64,000 nt of DNA. It comes from JACKAQ01 sp020634975 [NCBI: Calditrichia bacterium] (lineage in GTDB: Bacteria; Calditrichota; Calditrichia; RBG-13-44-9). Position 1 is the first letter of the stretch. The number at the start of each line of letters is the position of its first letter. Of the stretch, positions 54,473 through 63,128 are shown piece by piece. The DNA is taken from the NCBI GenBank assembly GCA_020634975.1, contig JACKAQ010000001.1, positions 124,001 to 188,000 on the forward strand. Reading direction: 5' to 3'. Under the pieces are notes generated by a model. It ran no database searches. It was not told the origin of the DNA and saw nothing but the letters and a program-made list of their open reading frames with translations. The translations under genes were made by a program, and so were the position numbers.

Positions 54473-54780
54473 ACAGATTTTCCAGCGGTTTCAATTGTGT
54501 TGTATTTATTGAACTTGCAGTAGAAATATATTTCAAAAGCGCAATTTATACAATAATATTTCACTATTAGCGAAACTTTTCTGAGAATCGAGCCGTAATT
54601 TCGCTTTTGTGCAGCGTAAAATTTTTTCCAGCGAAATTTCGCTTGATTTTGATTGTGCAAATTTTTAGCTTTTGTTTTTAAACAACGAGACAAAATTACG
54701 ATTTAACACACTTATCATTTCATGACCAATAACAACATATAGCGGCGATCATTTTTTAAAAAATGAAGAAAGGAGCCGTA
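54473..54780. promoter_or_regulatory. divergent regulatory region with GCGAAA/TTTCGC half-sites
   Basis: Between the regulator and the acyl-CoA dehydrogenase gene, GCGAAA (54570-54575), TTTCGC (54599-54604) and the 12-bp palindrome GCGAAATTTCGC (54631-54642) recur. RamB-type regulators bind TTTGC/GCAAA-like sequences, so these are candidate operator sites. Confidence 0.5.
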
Positions 54781-56685
54781 ATGAATACAACCGATAATGC
54801 GGATATTTCCGGCAAACAAAGCGCTCAACAAGCGTTTGAAACCCACCAAAACCAGAAAAACAATCAGCAAAGTTTTCTGAGTGCGCTGTTTATGGGCAAT
54901 TTCCGGCAGGAATTGATTCAATCTCTCTCCTCACAACCTAACCGGAATCGCGAAGAGTTCCGGGTTTTTTACACAACCATGAAACACTGGCTCCGATCGG
55001 TCGATTCGGACGAGATTGACCGAACCGGTAAAATTCCCGCCGCAATTCATGAAAATTTAGTGGCGTTGGGTGCGTTCGGAATGCAGATTGATCCGGCGTT
55101 TGGCGGCTTGGGGCTTTCTCAAATCGAATACAATATGATCATGAAATTGATCGCCAGTCGCGATGTTAACCTGACTGCGTTAATTTCCGCTCACCAAACC
55201 ATTGCATTGGTTCTGCAAAATTTTGGGACGGAAGATCAGAAAAAACAATATGTTCCAAGATTAGCAAAAGGGGCGATGGCTGCTTTCGCATTATCAGAAA
55301 ACGACGCCGGCGCCGATCCTTCAAAAATTTCTGCGAGTGTTCAGGAATTGCCGGACGGCGACGGATATATGTTGAATGGCGAAAAAGTGTGGACGCCGAA
55401 CGCCAATGCCTCTGCATTTTTTGTGGTCATCGCAAAACATGATACAGCGGGAGAACGCAGTGCGTTTATTGTAGATGCAAACAGCGACGGGGTGGAAATT
55501 GCCCATTCCAATCAATTTATGGGCATGCGGGCGTTGGATAATTGTGTGATCCGGTTTACAAATGTGCAAATTCCCTCTGAAAATCTTTTGTGGGAAAAGG
55601 GCAAGGGTTCGGCGCTGGCGCAAATCACCGAAAATTACGGGCGGATGGCGTTGCCGGCTTGCGCTGCGGGAAGCGCCAAAACCTGTTTGGAAATTGCCCG
55701 GAGCTGGGCAGCAGAACGCAAACAATGGGGAAGATATCTCGGGCATCACGAATCAATTGCTCATAAAATTGCCAATATTGCCGGATACACATTTGCGATG
55801 GACGCCGTTGCGGATCTCGCAGCAAAAATGACGGATAACGAACCGGATATCCGGATGGAAACAGCCATCGCCAAATTATACAACACAGAAGCTGTTTGGG
55901 GCATCATCGATGACACACTGCAAATTCGCAGCGGACGCGGCTACGAAACAGCCGAATCGCAAAAAAATCGCGGTGAGCAGCCGGTGCCGGTGGAACGCCT
56001 GATGCGCGATTGGCGAATTTCCACCATCGTTCACGGCTCCAGCGAGATGATGCGGGTGTCTATCGCCAGCGAGGTTTTGGGCAAACATTATCAGAAAACC
56101 AGCTTGCTATTCGATCGCAAAACCAGCAGAAAAAGCAAATTTGCTGCGCTCCCGGGATTTCTGACTTACTATTTGCAGTGGTATGCAAAGCTGGCACTAT
56201 CCGTCAGCATTTTCCCGAAATACCGCTCATTTGGCAGGCTGGCAAAGCATGTCCGTTTCGTGGAGCGCACATCGCGCAAGCTTGCCCGTCACACATTTCA
56301 CGGCGTTTTGCGATACGGCAACAGGCTGGAAAAACGGCAGGCATTTTTGGGTCGATTGGTCGATATTGCGGCAGAATTATTTGCAATTACCGCCGTTACC
56401 CATCGCGCCCATCAGGAATTTTTGCAGGGAAATCGCAACGCCGCAAACATCGCGGATATCTTTTGCCGCCAGTCCCGTCGTCGCATCGATCTGCTATTTC
56501 ACGAATTATGGAAAGATAACGATCGCGTGAATTACAAATTGGGTCGTCAGGTACTCGATAAACAATTTACATGGCTGGAAGTAGGCAGCGCGGGTGTCAC
56601 CTGCCGCGATAAAACGTCGAAGAAAAATATTCAGGAAGAAGATCCGGTTGTTGCAGAAATTATGACCTCCGTTTTCCTGAATTAG
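54781..56685 (+). CDS. acyl-CoA dehydrogenase, FadE/VLCAD-like, catalytic Glu replaced by His
   Basis: ATG 54781 is preceded by AAGGAG and gives 634 residues (the frame starts six codons earlier). The ACAD part shows ISAHQTIALVLQNFGTEDQKKQYVPRLAKGAMAAFALSENDAGADPSK and GEKVWTPN, and it has a C-terminal extension of about 200 residues as in VLCAD-type enzymes. The usual FEGSSEIM with the catalytic Glu reads IVHGSSEMM (His418). In VLCAD-type and MCAD-type enzymes this Glu abstracts the alpha-proton. Activity may be altered. Divergent from the RamB-like gene. Confidence 0.85.
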   Translation: MNTTDNADISGKQSAQQAFETHQNQKNNQQSFLSALFMGNFRQELIQSLSSQPNRNREEFRVFYTTMKHWLRSVDSDEIDRTGKIPAAIHENLVALGAFGMQIDPAFGGLGLSQIEYNMIMKLIASRDVNLTALISAHQTIALVLQNFGTEDQKKQYVPRLAKGAMAAFALSENDAGADPSKISASVQELPDGDGYMLNGEKVWTPNANASAFFVVIAKHDTAGERSAFIVDANSDGVEIAHSNQFMGMRALDNCVIRFTNVQIPSENLLWEKGKGSALAQITENYGRMALPACAAGSAKTCLEIARSWAAERKQWGRYLGHHESIAHKIANIAGYTFAMDAVADLAAKMTDNEPDIRMETAIAKLYNTEAVWGIIDDTLQIRSGRGYETAESQKNRGEQPVPVERLMRDWRISTIVHGSSEMMRVSIASEVLGKHYQKTSLLFDRKTSRKSKFAALPGFLTYYLQWYAKLALSVSIFPKYRSFGRLAKHVRFVERTSRKLARHTFHGVLRYGNRLEKRQAFLGRLVDIAAELFAITAVTHRAHQEFLQGNRNAANIADIFCRQSRRRIDLLFHELWKDNDRVNYKLGRQVLDKQFTWLEVGSAGVTCRDKTSKKNIQEEDPVVAEIMTSVFLN

Positions 56686-56701
56686 CAATTTTTTGAAACA
56701 A

Positions 56702-57049
56702 TCAGGATGACAATTTTGGATTAGCGCGGTGGCGATTGCCATCGCGTTTTGTTTTTTTAGCGAGATTTTTGTGAAAGGCTTCGGTGAGATCGACACCGGT
56801 TTGGTTGGCGATGCAAATCAGCACAAACAGCACATCCGCCAATTCATCGGAGAGCGAAACGTTTTCATCAGATTTTTTAAAACTCTGGTCGCCATACTTC
56901 CGGGAGATAATTCGCGCCACCTCCCCCACTTCTTCGACCAGTTGGGCGAGGTTGGTCAATTCCGAAAAATAGCGCACGCCAACCGATTGAATCCACTCAT
57001 CCACCAATTGTTGACACTCTTTTATGGAGAGATTTTCCATTTTTTCCAT
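56702..57049 (-). CDS. MazG-like nucleotide pyrophosphohydrolase
   Basis: ATG 57047-57049 or ATG 57038-57040 (both preceded by GGAAAA/GGGAAAA) gives about 112-115 residues. One all-alpha NTP pyrophosphohydrolase domain has LAQLVEEVGEVARII (metal EExxE) and LSDELADVLFVLICIANQTGVD (ExxD). Such short MazG proteins hydrolyse house-cleaning nucleotides. It is 76 bases downstream of the ACAD-SCP2 gene's stop and may be unrelated to beta-oxidation. Confidence 0.9.
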   Translation of the reverse strand: MEKMENLSIKECQQLVDEWIQSVGVRYFSELTNLAQLVEEVGEVARIISRKYGDQSFKKSDENVSLSDELADVLFVLICIANQTGVDLTEAFHKNLAKKTKRDGNRHRANPKLSS

Positions 57050-57127
57050 CACAATTTTCCCACTTTTTCAACAATTATGGTGAAAATCTACTCCAAAGTC
57101 AATGGATGCAAAAATCATTCGCAAAAC

Positions 57128-59218
57128 TTACACAGGCGTATATTGGCGGAATAATTTGATGAAGCGCATCATTTGCGGGACGTTGGAAAATTTCACTTTG
57201 CCCATCATAAATGCGACCTGTGCTTTGGTTTTACCGGATTCCATATCGACATACGTGCGGTCGGATGTTTCCACAACGCAGGTGGCTTTTCCGGAAAAAC
57301 CTTCTTTCACCTGACATTTTTTGGGAGTGATGTTTACCGTAAATTCCCCACCTTCGCTGCCGGAAATTTTGAAATGCATTACCGCTTTAAAACCTTCGGC
57401 TTTTTCCGCTTCGAATCGTTCCGGCAAACTGAAAATGATGCTCCGAACATCCGGCGCAGGCTCCTGTTTGGCTGCTTTTCCATTAGCAACGACAGCATGT
57501 GCACCGGATGATTTGCGCGACTCCGGCTCAATTGCTACTTCATCAGTTTTGGTAGTATCTTCAATAATATCAGCCGCTTCTGAAAAATATCCTTCCGAGT
57601 GCCCCGGCTCCGATTTTGTTTCGTCAGCAATCGCTTCTTCCATCTCATGCGGGTTATTTTCCGCAACAGAAGCAGTATTTTCAACCGCTGGCTGAGGGTC
57701 AACTGGTAAGGCTGTGTCGGTGGTTTCATCGGATTTCGGGTCATCATTTTTGGATGAGTTTTCAGATTCACCCGGATTTTCCGTAATTCCCGAAATCTGT
57801 TTTTCACGGTCGTATGCTTTTTCCAACGCTTCCAGAAAATGACTTTCTTCTGCAGATTCCGGGTCCAGTTCATCGTCTTCAATGTCGTCATCCAGCAAAT
57901 CTTCATCTATTTCTTCGATGGCATTTTCATAAAATGAAAGATCCGGTATTTCTTCAGAATTTTCTTCTTCATCAACAAATGTATCATTCTGAGGTATGGT
58001 TTCCGGCTCTGCCGCAACCGGTTGCGATTCAGATTTGGCATTTTCCACAACTGAAGTTTTACCCGGAAGCGCTTTTGCGCGAATAAAACTGGCACCGTCG
58101 ATAATCAATCGCGCTAAAATTTCCCGCATGGATTCGGATGAACCGTTCAGTTGGGTTGCCATTCGCGCGTCACGGAAATAACGGTTGCTCTCATAATCGG
58201 TGAGTGTTCCGTTGCAGCCGTAAATGAGCATGCATTTATTGGCAACATCGAACGCAAATTCAGTAGCTTGTAATTTTGCCATCGTGCATTGTTTTACGGA
58301 CTGCATACCTTCATCGTAAAGCCATGCAGAATAATAAGTTAGCTGCCGGATAGATTCGAGCCGCGCTACCAGTTCGGGAAAATCGTGCCGCACATTTGGC
58401 GGCAAAAATGCCGGGTCCGGTGCCTGAGCGATGTATTTTATTGCGCCATCCAAACAGTATTCGCTGAGCGCGACAGCAGATGCGGCAGCCAGCAAACGTT
58501 CCAGCAAAAAGCATTCGTTGATGTAATAGTAACCCATGTTTTCCTGCCCGATAATTTGGGTCATGGGTACTTTGGCATTTTCAAAGGTGAGTTCAGCCAA
58601 TGCTGTGCTTTGCCAGCCGAGCGTTTCCAGCAGCCGAATACTTAACCCGGGTTGATCGCGATCGACAACAAACAAGCTGATGCCGCTGGCACCGGCTTCA
58701 GGATCGGTTCGCGCAGCAACAATCCAGAAATCGCCATCGCCGTTGATCACAAAACTTTTGACGCCGTTCAACAAATAATGATTGCGTTCCTGCACGGCAA
58801 ACAAATTCATTGCAGACGGATCGATTTTTCCGGATGGCTCGTGAATGGCGAGTCCGCCAATTTTTTCACCGCTAACGCTTTTTTCCAGATAATTCCGTTT
58901 GATAAAACGACTGCCGTGTTTGTTGATGTAGGTGAGCGCCACATGCGCATGCGCAGCGATAGCAGTTGTCAGGTGGGCATATCCCGCACGGGTCAATTCC
59001 TCAATCGCAACGATTACCCGAAAAATGGACTCATCCTGTAATTCTTCTTCGTCCGGCATCATCGATCCCAAAAACCGGGTTTCACCGAGTTTTTTCCATA
59101 ATTCGCGGGAAATTTTGGGCTCATTTTGCGGGTAGCCGGCAGAAATTTGCTCGTCAATTAATTGACGCAACTGCTCTCGATTTTGCTCAATCGAATCCGA
59201 AAAATATGGCGACTTCAT
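57128..59218 (-). CDS. acyl-CoA dehydrogenase fused to SCP2 by an acidic linker
   Basis: ATG 59216-59218 (or TTG 59251) gives 696-707 residues. Residues up to about 393 (numbered from TTG) form an ACAD; about 400-600 is an Asp/Glu-rich low-complexity linker; the last ~106 residues (FSLPERFEAEKAEGFKAVMHFKISG, GEFTVNI, KAQVAFMMGKVKFSNVPQMMRF) form an SCP-2 sterol-carrier domain. MCAD's C-terminal Glu is Asn here (LNGSSE), but LLERLLAAA carries a Glu (251) where isovaleryl-CoA dehydrogenase has its base. So an active enzyme tethering a lipid carrier is plausible. Confidence 0.85.
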   Translation of the reverse strand: MKSPYFSDSIEQNREQLRQLIDEQISAGYPQNEPKISRELWKKLGETRFLGSMMPDEEELQDESIFRVIVAIEELTRAGYAHLTTAIAAHAHVALTYINKHGSRFIKRNYLEKSVSGEKIGGLAIHEPSGKIDPSAMNLFAVQERNHYLLNGVKSFVINGDGDFWIVAARTDPEAGASGISLFVVDRDQPGLSIRLLETLGWQSTALAELTFENAKVPMTQIIGQENMGYYYINECFLLERLLAAASAVALSEYCLDGAIKYIAQAPDPAFLPPNVRHDFPELVARLESIRQLTYYSAWLYDEGMQSVKQCTMAKLQATEFAFDVANKCMLIYGCNGTLTDYESNRYFRDARMATQLNGSSESMREILARLIIDGASFIRAKALPGKTSVVENAKSESQPVAAEPETIPQNDTFVDEEENSEEIPDLSFYENAIEEIDEDLLDDDIEDDELDPESAEESHFLEALEKAYDREKQISGITENPGESENSSKNDDPKSDETTDTALPVDPQPAVENTASVAENNPHEMEEAIADETKSEPGHSEGYFSEAADIIEDTTKTDEVAIEPESRKSSGAHAVVANGKAAKQEPAPDVRSIIFSLPERFEAEKAEGFKAVMHFKISGSEGGEFTVNITPKKCQVKEGFSGKATCVVETSDRTYVDMESGKTKAQVAFMMGKVKFSNVPQMMRFIKLFRQYTPV

Positions 59219-59397
59219 TCCTTGATGCACTCCATTTTTGGTGAACCACAATCATGCATATTTCACAAAATCGGGCAGAAAAGTGGAATATTTTCCCGCT
59301 ATTTGCCCTCAGAATGATAACTTATGCGATTTTGCAAATATCGGTTTGATGTAAAGCAAGGATTTGGATATGCGTTTTGTGGTGTGCTACGGCAGGA

Positions 59398-59430
59398 AAA
59401 ATGCGGGCAACTCTATTTTGCGTTGCCCGC
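59398..59430 (-). terminator. terminator of the fadI-fadJ operon
   Basis: GCGGGCAAC (59403-59411) and GTTGCCCGC (59422-59430) form a stem; on the minus strand it is followed by ATTTTT. It lies 20 bases past the fadJ stop, so the ACAD-SCP2 gene likely has its own promoter. Confidence 0.7.
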
Positions 59431-59449
59431 GAAATATTCATTGTGTTCG

Positions 59450-61594
59450 TTAGTTGTAAAATTTTTTCTGATTCATCGCGTAATCGCGGATAATTTGCGC
59501 AGGCGTGAAGCGCGCGCCGTGCTGATTTTCCAGCGATTCCAGCGTTTTGAGCGCATGTTGCGGCGAAATGCGATCGAGATAGCGAAACGGGCCGCCCAAA
59601 AACGGCGGAAATCCCAACCCGAAAATCGCGCCGACATCGCCATCGCGCGGGCTGAACAGAATGCCCTCTTCCAAACAGCGTGCAGCTTCGTTGACCATCA
59701 CCAGCGCCAACCGGTTTTGGATTTCGGTGGCATCGTGTTTTTTGCGCTGCTGTCCGCCAAAAAAACGATACGCGGTGGTGTTCACTTCTTTTTTCTTTTT
59801 CCCGAGCCATTTCTGGATCAAGCTGACATTTTGGTGATAGTGATAAAATCCCATTTTATTTTTGCGCCCTTTAAATCCGGCGTCGCTCATTTTTTGCATC
59901 ACGTCACTCGGTTCAGCACCGCGATCGCGGAACATCGGACCGAGCACCTCCGAAACGTGCGCACCGACATCGATGCCCACTTCGTCAATAAGCGTAACCG
60001 GACCGACCGGAAAACCAAATTGCTTCATCACCCGGTCGATGTGCACAATTTCGCCGCCTTCGCTGAGTAGCATCAGTGCTTCATTGAGCATCGGTGAGAG
60101 AATTCGGGTGGTATAAAATCCCGGGCCATCTTTCACCACAATTACGGTTTTGCCTTGTTTGATGCCCACTTCAACCGCGGTTGCGGTTGCCCAATCGGCG
60201 GTTTTATCCGTCACAATAATTTCCAGCAACGGCATTTTTGGTACCGGCGAAAAATAGTGCATCCCCAAAACCAGCTCCGGGCGTTTCGCTTTAGCGGCGA
60301 TTTCGCCAATGGGTAGCGACGACGTGTTGCTGGCAAAAATACAATCATCGCGGGTTACAGCTTCGGTTTCGGCCAGCACTTTTTGTTTCAGCCCGAGATC
60401 CTCGAACACTGCTTCGATTATCAGGTTCGCACCGCGAAACGGCGCATATTCGGTGATGCCGGCAATCCGGCTCATAATTTGGTCACGTTCAAAATTGGAC
60501 ATAATTTTGCGGCGCACTTTCACCTGCAAATCGTCGTAGACGGTTTTTTCGCCACGGGCGAGTGCGTCGGTGCTCACATCTTTCAACAGCACGCGATAGT
60601 TTTTGTTCGCACTAACTTGTGCAATACCGGCACCCATAAATCCCGCGCCCAGCACACCGATTTTTTCGACCTTGCGCACCAGTTCTTTTTTGGGATTTTT
60701 TTTCAGGTCGGTCATGTTAAAAAAAATCTGCACCAATTCTTTTGCTTCTGGCGATCGCACCAGTTCCTCAAACGCTTTTGCCTCGGCGGTGTAACCGAGC
60801 ATCTCGCTTTTTTCCAGTCCGGTTTGCACTGTTTCAATAATTTTAAACGGCGAGGGGTAATTGCCCTGCGTTTGCCGTTGCACCATTTTTCGCGCCTGTT
60901 TGAACACGATGTTTCGGGTTACCGGCGTGCTTTCCAGAATTTTATTGATCAGTGGTGCCTTTTTTTTGCGCTTTTTGAGCGGGTGTTTCACCAGCTTGCG
61001 GGCAGCCTGTTTTGCCGCGTCCAACAATCCGTACTGGTGAATCACTTCGTCCACCAACCCCATGCGCTTTGCCTGTTTCGGGTAGATATTTTTGCCGGTG
61101 AGCATCATATCCAACGCCCGCTGCAGGTCGATCAGCCGGGGCAATCGCTGTGTTCCGCCGCCGGCAGGCAGCAATCCCAATTTCACTTCCGAAAGCCCCA
61201 AAATCGTTTTCGGCGAATCGCTGGCGATGCGGTAATGGCAAGCCAGCGCCACTTCCAGCCCGCCGCCAAGCGCCGCGCCGTGAATCGCCGCAACAATCGG
61301 TTTGGGGAAACTGGCGATGCGATCCATAATCGCCTGTCCCTGCCGACTCAGTTTTTCGATGCTGCCGGGTTCTTCCAGCGCAAATACAAAATCGAGATCC
61401 GCACCGGCGATGAATGTATCCGGCTTGCCGCTGATGAGCACAGCGGATGTTACGTCTGCATCATTTTGCAGATTTTCCAAAAGGTTGTTGAATGCTTCGA
61501 CGAGGTAGCCGCCTAATTTATTGACTTTTTCGCCTTCCTGATCCAGCCAAACGACCGCCACGCCATTGTCTTTTTCCACGCGAATGTAAGACAT
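59450..61594 (-). CDS. fadJ: trifunctional fatty-acid oxidation alpha subunit (FadJ-like)
   Basis: The 714-residue protein joins an N-terminal enoyl-CoA hydratase (AIHGAALGGGLEVALACHYRIAS; GLSEVKLGLLPAGGGTQRLPRLI with the two catalytic Glu region) to a 3-hydroxyacyl-CoA dehydrogenase (IGVLGAGFMGAGIAQVSANKN, ASNTSSLPI, GMHYFSPVPKMPLLEII, DGPGFYTTRIL). Length and arrangement are FadJ/HADHA-like. It is 27 bases after the thiolase gene, so it is the classic alpha-beta pair. Confidence 0.95.
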   Translation of the reverse strand: MSYIRVEKDNGVAVVWLDQEGEKVNKLGGYLVEAFNNLLENLQNDADVTSAVLISGKPDTFIAGADLDFVFALEEPGSIEKLSRQGQAIMDRIASFPKPIVAAIHGAALGGGLEVALACHYRIASDSPKTILGLSEVKLGLLPAGGGTQRLPRLIDLQRALDMMLTGKNIYPKQAKRMGLVDEVIHQYGLLDAAKQAARKLVKHPLKKRKKKAPLINKILESTPVTRNIVFKQARKMVQRQTQGNYPSPFKIIETVQTGLEKSEMLGYTAEAKAFEELVRSPEAKELVQIFFNMTDLKKNPKKELVRKVEKIGVLGAGFMGAGIAQVSANKNYRVLLKDVSTDALARGEKTVYDDLQVKVRRKIMSNFERDQIMSRIAGITEYAPFRGANLIIEAVFEDLGLKQKVLAETEAVTRDDCIFASNTSSLPIGEIAAKAKRPELVLGMHYFSPVPKMPLLEIIVTDKTADWATATAVEVGIKQGKTVIVVKDGPGFYTTRILSPMLNEALMLLSEGGEIVHIDRVMKQFGFPVGPVTLIDEVGIDVGAHVSEVLGPMFRDRGAEPSDVMQKMSDAGFKGRKNKMGFYHYHQNVSLIQKWLGKKKKEVNTTAYRFFGGQQRKKHDATEIQNRLALVMVNEAARCLEEGILFSPRDGDVGAIFGLGFPPFLGGPFRYLDRISPQHALKTLESLENQHGARFTPAQIIRDYAMNQKKFYN

Positions 61595-61621
61595 ATTTAC
61601 CTCGAAGTTGATCGTATTTGA

Positions 61622-62923
61622 TTAAGCATAGCGTTCCAGAATAATGGCATTTCCCACCGCACCCGCCGCACAGGATGCGATCAGCGCCAGTTGTCCGTCC
61701 TCTTTGATGAGCCGGTTTACCGCCGTTGCCACCAGCCGTCCGCCGGTTGCGCCAAACGGATGCCCGATGGACAGCGAGCCGCCCCAGTTGTTCAGTTTGT
61801 CCTCCGGCACTTCGCCAACCTTGCTGCTGCGACCGAGTTTTTCCTGCGCAAATTTATCTGAATTGAGGCATTTGAGATTGGCAACCATTTGCGCCGCAAA
61901 CGCTTCGTGAAATTCGAAAACGTCGATATCGCTTAGCGATAAACCCAGTTTATCCAATACTTTAGGGGTGGCGTATGCGGGACCGAGCAACAGCTCGTCA
62001 TCCGGATTTTGGGCGGTGTACGCGTAACTTTTGAACACTGCTTTTGGCTGAAAACCGTGCGCTTTTGCAGCATCTTCGCTCATGATCAGCACGGCGCTCG
62101 CGCCGTCTGTCAAAAACGATGAGTTGCCGGCAGTGAGCGTACCGTACGGTTTCACAAAAGCGGGGCGCAATTTACCGAGGCTGGCCATTGTGGTGTCGTC
62201 GCGGAAACCGTTGTCTTTGTCGATCACGGAAAATTTCGGCGGTACCGCAGCCGGGAAAATTTCATCTGCCAGATTTCCGTTTTCTGTTGCTTTGGCAGCG
62301 TTTAGGTGCGATCGCATTGCGTATCTGTCCTGCTCCTCGCGGGTTACGCCGATCCGCGCAGCCATCCGGTCGCAATCCTGTCCCATGCTTCTGCCCGTTG
62401 TAAATTCGGCAATTGCCGGGATTTCCGGCAGCACATCGCTGAATTTCAGCCCTTTAAAAAAGTTCAGCCAGTCCAGCGGTTTTTTGTAGCGCTGCGATTC
62501 AACCAGTTTCATGCGGAATTTTTTGCGGTATCGAATCGGGATGTCAGTGAGGCTTTCCGTCCCGCCGGCGATGACAATATCCGCCTGTCCGGTCTGGATG
62601 AGATCCACCGCGTTGGTGATCGCTTTATTTGCGGAAACGCATGCCAAAGTGACCGTTGCCGCCGGTGTGTGATTGGGAATTCCAGCTGCCAGCGCGGCAT
62701 CCCGCGCAACGTTGCTGTTGCTGATATCTCCAATCACCCGACCCATAATTACCCAATCCACTTTGTCCGGATCGATCTGCGTTTTGGTGAGCAACGACTG
62801 AATTGCCATACGCGCTAAGTCGTATGAATTCAATTGCTTAAAACCAGTGGATGATTTGAGAAACGGCGTTCGTCCGCCATCAATATAAACCGCTTTTCGT
62901 AAGGTACCGTTTGAATTAGCCAT
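61622..62923 (-). CDS. fadI: acetyl-CoA acyltransferase (3-ketoacyl-CoA thiolase)
   Basis: The 433-residue thiolase cleaves 3-ketoacyl-CoA. It shows VTLACVSANKAI with the nucleophilic Cys, GGTESLTDIPI, EFHEAFAAQ, GGSLSIGHPFGATGGRL and CAAGAVGNAIILE with the second Cys. The length and the TSRSMGQDCDR-type insertion fit FadI/HADHB more than short PhaA thiolases, and FadJ follows. Confidence 0.95.
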   Translation of the reverse strand: MANSNGTLRKAVYIDGGRTPFLKSSTGFKQLNSYDLARMAIQSLLTKTQIDPDKVDWVIMGRVIGDISNSNVARDAALAAGIPNHTPAATVTLACVSANKAITNAVDLIQTGQADIVIAGGTESLTDIPIRYRKKFRMKLVESQRYKKPLDWLNFFKGLKFSDVLPEIPAIAEFTTGRSMGQDCDRMAARIGVTREEQDRYAMRSHLNAAKATENGNLADEIFPAAVPPKFSVIDKDNGFRDDTTMASLGKLRPAFVKPYGTLTAGNSSFLTDGASAVLIMSEDAAKAHGFQPKAVFKSYAYTAQNPDDELLLGPAYATPKVLDKLGLSLSDIDVFEFHEAFAAQMVANLKCLNSDKFAQEKLGRSSKVGEVPEDKLNNWGGSLSIGHPFGATGGRLVATAVNRLIKEDGQLALIASCAAGAVGNAIILERYA

Positions 62924-63067
62924 GTTTTTTTCTCCGAAAATATGAGTGCGCTTATTCGCAAAATTGATAACGAATTAGCGATCAACTCAAATAGATTACG
63001 AATAAAGGAAATGATTCGCAAGAGTGGTAATTTTTTAAATGGGGAGATTTTATCGCCAAAAAAGAAA

Positions 63068-63093
63068 GAGCCGCCCCAAAATTGAGGCGGCTC
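63068..63093 (-). terminator. terminator of rpsA
   Basis: GAGCCGCC (63068-63075) and GGCGGCTC (63086-63093) form an 8-bp stem; on the minus strand it runs into TTTCTTTTTT. It is 36 bases past the stop at 63129. Confidence 0.8.
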
Positions 63094-63128
63094 CAAAACA
63101 ATCATCGAAGTTAAGAATCTTCGAAAGC

